Shown here piece by piece: positions 12,901-39,044 of a stretch of 64,000 bases of DNA. Positions within the stretch are counted from its first letter, which is position 1. Each line of letters starts with the position of its first letter. The position numbers were made by a program, and so were the translations under genes. Below the pieces are notes generated by a model, which searched no databases, had not been told where the DNA came from, and saw nothing but the letters and a program-made list of their open reading frames with translations. This stretch comes from Acanthopleura granulata (taxonomy: Eukaryota > Mollusca > Polyplacophora > Chitonida > Chitonidae), in assembly GCA_016165875.1 (NCBI GenBank), contig JABBOT010000004.1, positions 13,207,672 through 13,271,671 of the forward strand. Reading direction: 5' to 3'.

Positions 12901-15357
12901 TTATAATTAGAACATATGACATTAGAACAGTGTGTTGTCCATATTACATGCTACATTGACAGTCAACTCAGAACAATTATGTCACAGCTTACAGACAGCT
13001 GATATCTCCTAGCTCTCTGATTGGTCAATTTCTCATAAGTTTACTAGCATGGGTGCCTCCAGATCCCCAGTCGGCAGCAACATACTCAATACTTCAAACA
13101 AATAATTCAGCTACAAATTCATACAAAATCAAACAGGTTTTTGCATTCAGGAGAGCATTTTGTAATCTTTTTAAAGAATAGTCATGACTCAGACTCATGC
13201 ATGTCTCAGTCATGAACTGTTTTATACTTTAAGATATAAAGTCTTCAGTTCAACAAATAGTATGTGTCATATGTACACTTCTACGGTCACTGTTAACGTG
13301 ATAGATCTGTGTAAAATATGTGAGCTATAAACAGTTTCTAACAAATTATATGAGCCTACTTGCACTAGTACATGTTTAAAATTAAATGATACAAGTGTAA
13401 AATGATATACACGTACATAGGTGTGCAATGTAATAAACAAGTGTCCTTAGGCTACATGGTGGGCGTGGCCTAATCTGTTTTGGCAGAGCAACATCTGTTA
13501 CCTGCGACATGATTAATTGTGCTTTTTAAGCCCTGTTTCTGAACCACGCATTGACATTGTCTCAGTGGAACATTACTAATCATCTAGCAGTACAGAACTC
13601 TTATAGTTTGACGATTGAAAATTCTGTATAAAGCAAAATCCACTCTGATTGCGAAAAAAAAAAACGTGTAAGCCATGTCACTGTGACAGTGGAGTTCTAA
13701 CTACCTGGGGTCCTGCTTTAGAAAACAGATTACTCTCCACTTGTTCACATATGTGAGAAGGATGCATAGTATCTTCAAGCCAACAAAAATACAGCGCACA
13801 GTTTTTGCCCTGCCCATTACCTAGTTGGCCATTTCTTTTCCACCTGAGGCAGTGAAGTCTTTTGCTTGAAAACATCCTTATGAAATTATATTACCTGCAA
13901 TTTCTCAGCAACACTTTGCACATTAAATATATCATTGTGTTGAGTTTGTTGTGTTAATTAGTGGTGTTGGTGATTTTATGGAAAGCTGAATGAGTATATT
14001 TATTTGATTTGTGCTAAAAGAATTTTCCATTCAGAAAGTACACCGGCCACCAGGGTTATGGATAGAGTTGGAGGGCCAGGGGTAAAGCACCCACATTTGA
14101 AAAGTACCTGACATATCTGATGACATAAAACCTCAGCCAATACCATGAGAACTGGACTAAAGCATAAAACCTCATCGATAAAAAGCCTGACAATGGCAAC
14201 AAGCTGAAAGCTGAACATATGGGCAACAGAATAAAAGGAACAGAAAATATCTAATTAACCATAATATTACAGCCTAGTCATAACAGGTGTGATGAAGGTA
14301 CATGGAAGACGTAAAACCTATATGACACATTATTCTAAATGTAGTTGTTCCACAAAGCATGTGGACTAATACAATGCAGTTTTGAGGAAAATTTATATGC
14401 CAAAACTTCTCTTTCAGTAAACAAGCCAGAGTTCAAATACACATGTATGCACTACACACTGTTTGTGTGGTTTTCAAATAGTGGTATCGCAAAGGTAGTA
14501 CGAATTTGCACTAAATAAACCAAATCAGTATTTCAGATCTCTCACGACTCTTAAGCGGAGGCTCCTGCAAAAAGGCTTGATTTTACGGCAACTACTAATG
14601 GCTCTGTTGAGCTGACAGATCCAATTAGGCAAGATCTAGCAAAAATCATAAAACCAGGCCTTGTAGCCTCCTGAAATGTCAATTCAGTAAAATGTGCATG
14701 TATGACCACAATGTTGTTGAAGAGTCACTGACTATAATGATGATTATGAACATGGGAATTTTGACATTTATTATTTAGATGGACTTTTTTTTTACTGTAA
14801 GAGACAAGGATGTTTGTCAACTTTATTTCCATGGCGACGCCAGACTCAAAGATATAATTCATCTCAGATGAGCTAAGCCATGGGTGTTTAAAGTCAGAAC
14901 TACCTAACGAAAGAAAAATTATAATCGTGTCGCATCTCGTCTCCAAAAGACGCCAAATTCTGTCTGCAAATGTTTTCACAGCGAGATAATTTTAGTGCTT
15001 AAAAGTGGCTTTGGACACTTTATTAGTCTGAAACATCAGGATATCAGGAAAACAGAACCATGCGTTGAAAAATCAATGTGTGAGATCTTCTTCTAGCTAA
15101 TTGTTCACTTGATGTGATTACAAATTTACCGACCCATACGACATTGACTCATCATCAAATTTATGTACGTATGTACCACCTCAGAAAACTGCCTCGCCAT
15201 GTTCACTAAATGACAAGACGTTCAAAACACTTTATACCGGATGCAAAATCATAACACAAAGAAGCAAATGCATTACTTTCGAAACTGTGAATGAGTAAAA
15301 AAGAGAATGCAGACAAGAAAATAACTACAATGTTCCACACACCTGTGCTGCATCCAT
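6942..15357 (-). CDS. Synaptophysin-family (MARVEL) vesicle membrane protein, first two coding exons only
   Basis: Partial gene. Coding exon 1 is 15,357-15,343 (MDAAQ, preceded by AAAA at the ATG) and ends at the donor CAG/GTGTGT. Coding exon 2 is 7,007-6,942, after the acceptor TTTCCAG, and reads NMVTSMSLRALKEPRGFIRI then LQ. Known: synaptophysin, synaptoporin and pantophysin start with MD..., then a short LKEPxxFxxxLQ segment just before the first membrane helix, and the vertebrate genes place an intron after the first few residues and another just before that helix. Both positions fit here. The protein would be a four-helix synaptic or secretory vesicle membrane protein. Exon 2 ends in overlapping donors (GTGGTGAGT), so three extra bases (Val) may be included. 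Later exons were not found. The 8.3 kb intron holds a hAT remnant and a MITE. Function rests on only 27 residues. Confidence 0.65.
7977..8237 (+). repeat. Three tandem copies of an 87-bp unit
   Basis: Units are at 7,977-8,063, 8,064-8,150 and 8,151-8,237. The first two are identical in my reading and the third differs by one base (GTGGGG becomes GTGGAG). Because 87 is divisible by three, the array leaves a 109-codon frame open from 7,920 to 8,249 in which a 29-residue peptide repeats. I regard that frame as a by-product of the array rather than a gene. The near-identity implies recent duplication, in contrast with the decayed transposase beside it. Confidence 0.95.
8777..11224 (-). pseudogene. 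hAT-superfamily transposase remnant with BED-like zinc finger
   Basis: Read on the minus strand, it starts after an acceptor (CTATTTCAG, near 11,225) with a zinc-finger segment at about 11,130-11,040: CSLCN, then VRCDN and HSKCKGH (C-x2-C ... H-x-K-C-K-G-H). A transposase core follows in pieces, 10,593-10,246 and 10,286-10,080 in one area and 10,009-9,659 further on. A hAT dimerisation block with ALSHGNSDVERAYSVSNRS lies near 9,345-9,290. A Lys/Glu-rich coiled-coil tail ends at 8,777. It resembles transposases related to the domesticated ZNF862/KIAA1586 group. It is broken by a stop near 10,861, a 32-bp tandem duplication at 10,632-10,695 that shifts the frame, and several stops between 9,650 and 9,000. 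It is therefore not expected to encode an active enzyme. The family call is firm at superfamily level only. Confidence 0.75.
10632..10695 (+). repeat. 32-bp tandem duplication inside the transposase
   Basis: Two adjacent identical 32-bp units (10,632-10,663 and 10,664-10,695) lie within the hAT transposase remnant. The unit length is not a multiple of three, so it shifts the minus-strand reading frame and explains why the frame changes near the segment AINNDVKKSDAG. It is likely one of the inactivating lesions. Confidence 0.9.
12561..13232. mobile_element. TTAA-flanked MITE, copy 1
   Basis: A 672-bp copy bounded by TTAA on both sides. The left terminus reads AGTGAAAGACAGTGCATG and the inverted right terminus AGTATAAAACAGTTCATG, 14 of 18 matching. 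A second copy in the same orientation lies at 17,307-17,982 in PSMA5 intron 2, and the two align along their full length by eye. No coding frame is visible. TTAA target sites and short inverted repeats fit a non-autonomous piggyBac- or Kolobok-type element. Confidence 0.75.
13233..15342. other. Intron 1 of the synaptophysin-like gene, right part
   Basis: No exon recognised. The stretch lies between MITE copy 1 and the first coding exon of the minus-strand gene. Short open frames at 13,678-13,875, 14,000-14,218 and 14,725-14,979 on the minus strand have no supporting splice sites or family resemblance that I could recognise. Confidence 0.5.
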
Positions 15358-15899
15358 TTTTGCCGGTAGTTCCGTACGCAAAGACGTGGTGATCCGCACA
15401 CATTACTGATAAATATTTTTTAAAATTAAAAGAATAAATAATTTATCTAAAAATATGGGCTATTTTAAGATATCGGTATGTACTAAATTCGGGGAGATTT
15501 AATTACAGCCAATGAAATATTTAACTCGTTGACCTTAGGCTAACAAATCACTCACGTTTGTATTTATGCTGGATGCTGGTGGAGAGCGTGAAGTAACCCA
15601 AAATCAAGAATTCTGTAATACCAGTCCACGGCTGTAAGTTCAACAGTTGCCTAAATCATCAAAGATAATTATGCAATATAGCTTATTGGTTTGTTTAAGA
15701 CAGAAAATGACATATTACTCTAATTATCGCCTATGACAATTGCTGAGTCACGGAAATCCACTCGAAAACTGGACACCGAGTAGTAGTGGGGTGTAAACTA
15801 AACACCAAGTTGGCAACACTGTAATGAAAACGAGATAACAAAACATATACATGGTAGTGGCCAACTTGTCTATGTCAGATTGTCTAATATTTTAGATAA

Positions 15900-16319
15900 A
15901 TTGCACTTAATCTTGAGCTTTCACCTGGAAAACCAGAAATGGAGGAATATCTGGAAGGGCAGCATCCAACTAACTGTAAATGATAACTACGTGCAAGACT
16001 ACCGCTTTCATCACATAAAACTCTAAAGGGTACAGATGTAGAAAGAACAATTTTTAAGCTTTCTAAACATGTCAATATTTGTGTCTTCAACAATCAATTA
16101 AGTACTTCATTTCTTCTTGGAATGGAGTGGACAGTGGTGAAATGCGATAATGGCTGTGAGTTACAGCATCATATGTCTCATATACCCACAAAACATCTGG
16201 ACAAATACAGCGAAATTTACAACGTAAATTTAAGCCAGCTTTGGTGGCATTTCACCTCTGCCCACTCTGTTCCAGACAGGATTAAAGCACTAAAATCAAT
16301 TGTTAATGGCACATTCTGA
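15900..16319 (+). pseudogene. Orphan open frame upstream of PSMA5, interrupted by two stops
   Basis: One plus-strand frame is open from 15,900 to 15,980, is broken by consecutive TGA TAA at 15,981-15,986, then stays open for 110 codons to a TGA at 16,317-16,319. The text looks protein-like rather than random: MEEYLEGQHPTNC before the stops, LPLSSHKTLKGTDVERTIF after them, and MEWTVVKCDNGCELQHHM from the internal ATG at 16,122. I do not recognise the family. It may be a decayed gene, a real exon whose intron I misread, or chance. It lies between the divergent synaptophysin-like and PSMA5 starts, where the PSMA5 5'UTR intron is also expected. Confidence 0.3.
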
Positions 16320-16394
16320 ACCAATACCTATTTCTGCAGTTGCCACATGGAAGTTGTGGATGTTCTCTCAAGTAATGTTCTTCTCTGTCTGTAG

Positions 16395-21743
<5,349 letters not shown>

Positions 21744-21853
21744 TGCTCATCTAATCAACTCCTTTTCTTTCTGTCTTTTTTTTTTTTACTGGAACCTAAT
21801 TATGATAATTCACTGTCAGCTAAAATCAACACATGTAAATGTGGAAGGTGTTA

Positions 21854-21859
21854 AATAAA
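21854..21859 (+). promoter_or_regulatory. PSMA5 polyadenylation signal
   Basis: AATAAA 111 bp after the PSMA5 stop codon, in an AT-rich context followed by a T-rich stretch. It is the first canonical hexamer downstream and gives a short 3'UTR. Confidence 0.7.
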
Positions 21860-23406
21860 TATAAAATGTTTCCCACATGCAAAAATAGTTTTTTTAATTC
21901 TGTTTTAGTTATGAAGGACATCTCAACCAGGGTCAAGCTTTGGGACAGGGAGACAAAATATCCTTACATGTGGATAAATTATTATTACATAATTTAGCCC
22001 TACAGGCCAGGCAATGGAAAAGCAGCCTTGTGGCAGAAAAGTGCGTTCTGCTGGCATAAGATCATTTAGATTGGACACTGATGATATAATAACTTATGAT
22101 GAGGGATGAATTACTTGTACATGGTTTTCATCCTGCTGGCATTTCTCACAATTGAGAGATTATATTTGGTAATTTAGCACTAATGATGATTTATCCTGTG
22201 CTACACTGGTTTCCTTCTCTTCAAAACCCCACTGGGAGATCTTGCTGGTTCATGTCTACACCACCCTTCATAAAGCTGTGACTACAGTTATGCATGTACT
22301 GTATTTCACCTGTACATTTTGACCTGTAAGGATGCTCTTTCAGTAGGAAATATAAGAGTGCAAATGATACTTTTGAAGGCACCAGTTAATTTAATCAGAA
22401 CTTCAAGAAAAACTAAGTGCCCCTATAAGGCAGATGAATTTATCAGAATCCTGCAAAATGTGTTGCGTGAAAAGACATAAACTTCTGGAGAAGTACAGTA
22501 TTTATGTATTACTGAGTTGTTGATACACAGTCAATAACTGCATGGAGATTTGCACCTGCAACACCTAGAAGCAAGATTTTTGCGAAGATGTTCACTTCCC
22601 TCATTTTCACCATCTCGCTGGTTTCTTTGACAAGCAACAGATTATTAATAGGAATATCCTTAACAACATAATTTGATCCACCCTTTTACCCCAGACATAT
22701 GAACGCTGCCGGTACACACCGTGTAAACAAACCTATCAGCTGTTGAGCCGTGATGTAGTCTACCAGTCGCAGATTTGATCATTAAATATAGAATTCCCAG
22801 TGCAGCTGCGAAAAGGAACTTTGTGAAACCCACACGTTATAGTAAAGAGATCAACTTCCCAACTATAGGAATACCTTCATTACTGAAGGGAAAGTTAATT
22901 TTGCTGAAAGTTTTCAATTTTTGTACAGTTTTGAACAGGAAAGGCTATACCATAAAGAGCCTGTAAAACAGAGGACTGCGATGAGATATGTACCGATACT
23001 TCCTGGCAAAATATACCCCCCCCCCCCCCCAACACACACAACTGCAACCAATGTCATTTGATGAAGTATTCTTGTGTTCGGCCTAAAACATCTATCAGTA
23101 TAAATAATCAACTAATTTACATCCCTTCACAAAGGTCAAAGAATCATTGCTACATGTAGCTTGAAATCTTGCACATTACTCCGTATGGTGTAACATTGAG
23201 TTTACCCGCCTGATTTTTTTTATAATTTCAGTAAGTTAGGGCCTCGCAGGCATCCCTACACAACACCACAACATGAAACCAATTTACCTGTGCGTAACTA
23301 TCAAAATTTCTATTTACATGTATTTTGGTCAACCACGAGATCAAGATTTTTGCGATTAATTCCATGTGTAAAGCCACAGTAGGCCTACGTCAATCACCTT
23401 TGTCTC
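21860..23406. other. PSMA5-NAMPT intergenic region
   Basis: I see no gene in this interval. It contains a 15-base C homopolymer at 23,016-23,030 followed by an ACAC run. Weak open frames at 22,775-22,966 and 22,914-23,111 overlap each other on opposite strands and show no family resemblance. Confidence 0.5.
23016..23030 (+). repeat. C15 homopolymer next to a short CA repeat
   Basis: Fifteen consecutive C residues followed by AACACACACA. This is a simple-sequence tract in the PSMA5-NAMPT spacer, likely to vary in length between individuals and error-prone in sequencing. Confidence 0.9.
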
Positions 23407-23500
23407 TGACGTCACTGGATAGACCACTGACTCAGCTGAGGGAACGTGTTTGGGCGCGCACTTGCTAGTTTGTACTGCAGACAGTCCCTCTTCATATAAA
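23407..23500 (+). promoter_or_regulatory. NAMPT promoter: CRE, AP-1/Maf-like site and TATA box
   Basis: A palindromic cAMP-response element TGACGTCA lies at 23,407-23,414, an AP-1/Maf-like TGACTCAGC at 23,428-23,436 and TATAAA at 23,495-23,500. A second half-CRE, TGACGT, is at 23,515-23,520. The TATA box is 39 bp upstream of the NAMPT ATG (23,539), which predicts a very short 5'UTR. The motifs are seen directly. Their use as binding sites is inferred from spacing and context. Confidence 0.6.
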
Positions 23501-23538
23501 TACTCGTGTTTCCATGACGTAAGACACGCTGATCAGCT

Positions 23539-34047
<10,509 letters not shown>

Positions 34048-37000
34048 TCTCTGATACCAGATAGCAGCTTGACTTTAAATCCTCATCTTTAAGCACTTTG
34101 CAACATGCTTACCATGGAAAGACTCCACCTGTGATATGCATCACGCTGCGTGTCTCATCAGCGTACTAAGTTTAACTTCATAGTTCAAGGAATTATCCTT
34201 CAATTTTCTTGGAATCCAATGTAGATTAAAACATATTCAATATAGTCATTGGCACGAAACTGTGACAGATATATTTGACTGTAATAGATTGTTTGATTTT
34301 CCAAATAATGTATAATTAAGTGCTGTAGCAATTATTTTATTTGAATTGAAACAAAATGATGTTCACCTTTAAGATGTTGCCTACATGTGGATGTATATAG
34401 GCCTAGTGCTGACGCAATGTAGTCATGCTGAGGAGTGTTGCAAGTAAACATTTGTACAGTTACGGCCATTCTGTTGTATTAATATGGGAGAAATTGTTAT
34501 GTAAGAGTATAAGGTAGCTTGAGGCTATGTTAGTATACAGGCATGAAAAAAATAAGTTAATAATTTCCCTCCTCTAAAATATACCACCACTGGAATCAGA
34601 TGACTAAAATCCATATGCAAAGTGGCATATTTACCTTGATAGTACAAGAACTGTTGCAGATCTGAGATGATTTTTCAGCCTATACTGTGTGATTTTCTTT
34701 CTCTTAATGTACAAATACCATCAAGAATTTAAATTTGAAAATGTTGTGAACTGAAGTGAATTAAGTGTTACAAGGAACATAATCTGTGGCACTGTTGATT
34801 TTTAAATGCCAGGAGCCAAATTTTGAGCTCAATTGAAAGGAGCTCGTTAAGGGTCTTCTGTAAAGAAGGCCCTTAAATGAAGACCATGTATCATGTGTGT
34901 CAATGCATTTTCATTGAAATGGTACTGGCAAATCACAAGTTAGGGGAGTTATATGCTTTTTATCCTTTGGTACCGGTACCTGAATATGTTAATATACTTG
35001 GTAACTAGATATGAATAGTATGCTTGTAAATGGAAGATATGCCAGTTCTCATTGTATATTGTCACTGCATATGGACCTCATGTATTAGACATGGTTATTG
35101 TTTGTTGCATTTTGTAACGTTTACTGTGTTGTAGTCTTCTTGTACATTATTACACAGCTTTAACATGTTTAGCATTTAACATGTTTTTGTGCCTCATCTC
35201 ACATTGACATTGATGGCTGAAGAGAACCTATTCATCGTCTGATCTGGAGTGTTCATACAAGAAATGTCTGCTGGCATTTAAGTTTGTGAACCATACGTTT
35301 TCAAATTCAGTTTCAGATAGTATGTTACAAAACTTGCATCAAGCATGATATAAATGGATAAACAAAGAGGCTGGGCATGGGGTGACTCACAGCTGTGTAA
35401 TATGTAGTGTAAAAAATTGTTTACATGGACAACATATTAAGCCAGGCTTAATGCTACGAAATAATAGTTGTTGCAGTAAACTTCATGCAATAAATTGCTT
35501 CAAATTAAAAAGTAAGAAGATTTTTAAAGATAAACAAAGAGACACATGTTATCGTGAAGAATTCTCAGTACTTTGTACACAGTTAGCCTTATAATGCTTT
35601 CCAGCGAAGGCAATTAATTCATTCAAAATGTCTCCATTTAATTGCACGTTATGTTTATGTTTGTACACAATCATATATTTAGTGGGCTCTACATCTTTCA
35701 ATATGTTTTCATTAATTGATTTCACAGATTGTCTTTTTTTCAGAATTATTGTCTTTTCATAATTTATATTTTATAATAAATAGCTTTATCACTATTTTGT
35801 TCTGTTTTTCCTGGTTTTCATAGTAACCATAAACTTGCCATGTATAAAAAAAAAATTATCCTTTCAAACTTTTATACATCTATAAAGAATCCAATTTCAG
35901 TGATATAACTTTTATTTTTAAATATCTCTGTTTATCACTCTCTCTTTAAGGTTAGTAAATTAACTTTTTAATGCAGCAAATTAGGTTATTTTTGTGATTG
36001 TATATTATAGAGAAATTTGATAAAATATCAAGGAACTGTGTTGTCATGTAGAGTCAAACTAGAAACCTTAATCGGGTAGACTAACAAATATAGGTATACT
36101 GCCCTGTTTAGTTTAAACTTATTTTAAGCTTTTTTTAGTACAATTTTTCTCGAGTTTCTAACCTACAGGAAGTGGATAATGGTATCTGAAACATATAAAT
36201 TTGAGGGCATGGGCATGTTTATACCTGCAATCCTACTGACCTTTACTGCATTAACTGTGATATTTCCGCAGTTAAGAAGTGTACCAGCAAATTTTGGAAA
36301 TGTTGGGCATTATGAAATCATGCATACAAAACTAACCTACACGTGTTCGAAGAAACTGATGTTCCATCTTGACCATTTATAGAAAAAAATATGTTTTCAC
36401 CTACGACAATTTGAGGTGGTTTGTCAGATCTGTCCCAGGCCATTTAAAGAGACTATATCGGAGAATTATCGCAAATTTTCGATTAAAGAAGTTCTAATTG
36501 ATCCTTCTGTACTTTTCCTTCAGTAGCTGATCTTGCACTCTCAGAAAATGTTTCCCTCGATGTATTGCAATTTTTGATTCTTATGCAATCATTAATTTTT
36601 TAAGTAGTTTCATTTGGACTGAACTATGAAAGTTACTGTATGCACAAAATGTAATGAGCCTTTCCACATGTGGATGTAGAAGACCTCTCAGCAAAGTGAA
36701 TGCACAGTAGATGTTTACACTTCATTCCATTTTCGGCGAAAGCTGTTGTGACATCATGATGTCACAGAAAGATTGAATACTAAAATTTTGCTGAGACAAG
36801 TGCAGTTTTAGAGGCAATTAAATGCCACGAAATCTTACTGTTGTTGCCGAAACTTGCATTCTTTCAGTAGGATATCATCCTACCTACCAAACAATCCTCA
36901 AAATGCCTTTCTGCACTCAATAGAACTGTAACGATGATAGATGAGCAACTTAGTCATGGGCAAAATTTTGGGTAACTTTGGGGATGTGTAACCAATGTGC

Positions 37001-37940
37001 GCATCATGAGGTTACATATTTGGAACAATATTTTCTAGAGTGACTGTTCAAAAATGGATCCACCCAATAGTGAAATATATATGAGCTTGTACATTTCATG
37101 GAAAAAGTTTGGAAAAATGCCATTTTCAATTCCAACTCATCTTCAGATACTTAGTTTTCAGTCCACAGTATGTAAAGCTACTTCGTTAATTCAAGGTGTA
37201 TGCAACTCACAATATGAAAATTCTCAATTGTAGTGTCTTAAAGCTCCTACCCAGTGTGAAGGGAAAGAAAAGTATTTGACCACGAATGTTTAGAAGAATC
37301 TCCTGCTTACATTTCCTATATTTTGAGACATATATGTATGTCATAGATGTCATAATATATTAAAAGAAACAATGAAGAATTGCCACATGCCATTATCTTT
37401 CCAAATACAGGTTCATGTGTATGTGTATGCTTGTGTGATAACTTTGCTTAATTATGTTAAGCCTCAGACTGGTTTATATATAGGAATAAACATTTCATTA
37501 ATAACAGTATTGTATTAATTTTGTCTGTTGTTTTGTCTGACACACCCAAAAGTGAGTTTGAGGCAAACATGTCTGTGAATATACAAGCATGTTGGAGTAA
37601 ACTGTGCTCCATTAATGCTGGTAGTTAATGCCATTGTCCAGTGGCTGACATTGACTCAGTCTGACGAAGCATTAGACCAGTAAGGTTGTGTGGTCGAATT
37701 GAGCTCAGGGTTTGTTTGTCTCTGGCTTTTACATAGCTTGTAAAGGGATGTAAATAACTGACTTTTAAGTTTCTCTTAGAGCACCTTGTGCATCTTGAGG
37801 TTGGGAAATTTCTGTGAGCAAGAAATCTGAGTCATACAATCTCTCACACAACCAACACACCTGACCAACAGCAAGGCAAAGCTTAAAATGCTCATCACAT
37901 ATATGAACTATGCAAGATCAAATTGTCTTCATGACAGACT
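34048..37940 (+). other. NAMPT 3' region and intergenic sequence
   Basis: No further gene recognised. A polyadenylation hexamer AATAAA at 35,775-35,780 could end a 1.7 kb NAMPT 3'UTR, and another lies near 37,485. A perfect 20-bp palindrome sits at 36,747-36,766. A 12-bp palindrome GGTACCGGTACC is near 34,971. Open frames at 35,382-35,594 and 36,179-36,382 look accidental. Confidence 0.45.
36747..36766. repeat. Perfect 20-bp palindrome
   Basis: TGTGACATCATGATGTCACA is its own reverse complement over all 20 bases. Each half contains TGACATCA, close to the CRE/ATF core. It lies in the NAMPT-TTLL intergenic spacer. It may be a paired bZIP-like site or simply the centre of a small inverted repeat. 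Confidence 0.85.
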
Positions 37941-38700
37941 GTGGTGTGTGGTGCAGTGGTTAGTGTGTCTGCCTCAAGTACATGAGTTCAAGGTTCAAAC
38001 TGGGGTCAGGTCATACCAAAGTACCATGCAGCACATTTAAAACCCCTTGGCTTTAAGCACATGTACAAAGCATAGATACACACTTCATGAGAGATTATGT
38101 ATAATACCAGCCATTCATACAATTGTGTGGATGTGGTGTAAGTTGAGAGATAGAGCGTGTACAGGCCTTGCCAAAGTGCAAGTGTGGTGTAAGTTAGGTG
38201 AACTTGGGCTAAACCGTTCCAGAGATAGAGCATTTACAAGGTTTGTATAAAATTTAACTTAAATGGCCCCAATGACCTTGAAGAAAAACGTCAAGTTTGC
38301 TGAAAATGAATAGGGTTGTTCCTGATGCCAAAGTGTGGTGTGAGTATAGTGAACACCATTCTAAAGATAGAGCATTTGCAAGGACATGGAGACACAGATG
38401 GACTGACGAATGCCACCCACTACAATTGGCAAAAATTGGCTGAGGGGTAAAAAAGATACTTGTTGCCTCGTTTGGTGCTCAGCAAAGTGAACTGGTCAGC
38501 TCAGTGTCAGTATAATCTGACTGGGTGTGGTGTCATGTATGGTGTCTTCGGCATGATATTCCAGAAAAACAGAACTTTGGCGGCATGGATTTACCCCGCC
38601 ACAAGAAGATACAGTATGTACACACACCACGACTCATCACGACTGAAACATTGTTAAGTACGACATTAAACCCCAAACAAGCACTCACTCACTCACTCTC
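37941..38700 (+). mobile_element. tRNA-derived SINE, copy 2, interrupted by another repeat
   Basis: The head carries A box TGGTGCAGTGG (37,949-37,959) and B box GGTTCAAAC (37,992-38,000), spaced as in tRNA-derived SINEs. The body resumes near 38,455 (TTGCCTCGTTTGGTGCTCAG, GTCAGCTCAGTGTCAG, GCCACAAGAAGATACAGTAT). The 3' end reads TTAAGTACGACATTAAACCC and finishes in an ACTC repeat. Compared with copy 1, about 410 bp (38,040-38,450) is inserted. The insert contains two related blocks, each with a variant of GATAGAGCATTT(A/G)CAAGG, and ends in a GGACTGACGAATGCCACCC segment. A nested insertion is inferred. Confidence 0.75.
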
Positions 38701-38775
38701 TATGGCAGTGTGGTGTGGCTATAGTTTGTTTTTGTTTTGTTTTTTTTTGTTACTGTTTTTCTCATCCTTACTAAC

Positions 38776-39044
38776 AGGAAATTAGTAACAACATTTAAGT
38801 GAGGTGCTTCAATGATAGATCTGCCAAAATTGGTTATATCTTGCATAAAGTTTGGCAAATTTAAAGATACAAATATGTGTCTTTTCCCTTCTACCTCCAT
38901 CCACACATATACATCTAAAGCAGAGGCCACCTTCATAAAACTTTTCAACTCAAAATTTCGTGTTGCTTTTTCAAAGTTCTGTGGAAGTGAGTCCTGCGGG
39001 CCTGGGTCATATACAATAACGTCAGAGTATGGCACAAAACACCT
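38776..39044 (-). other. Unassigned protein-like open stretch on the minus strand
   Basis: On the minus strand a frame bounded by an acceptor-like TACATGTAG and a donor-like TTA/GTAAGG reads as plausible protein: FVPYSDVIVYDPGPQDSLPQ, then NFEKATRNFELKSFMKVASA, LDVYVWMEVEGKRHIFVSLN and LPNFMQDITNFGRS. The opposite strand is also open (38,812-39,225, 137 codons), so one of the two is a shadow. I favour the minus strand because of its composition. It lies beyond the end of the glycylase gene on the same strand. I cannot name the family. It may be an isolated exon, a 3' part of a longer transcript, or a fragment of a mobile element. Confidence 0.35.

Noticed and set aside
37941..38010. Possible tRNA gene
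   Set aside because: A and B boxes are present, but the sequence continues into a SINE body and no cloverleaf with proper acceptor pairing is visible.
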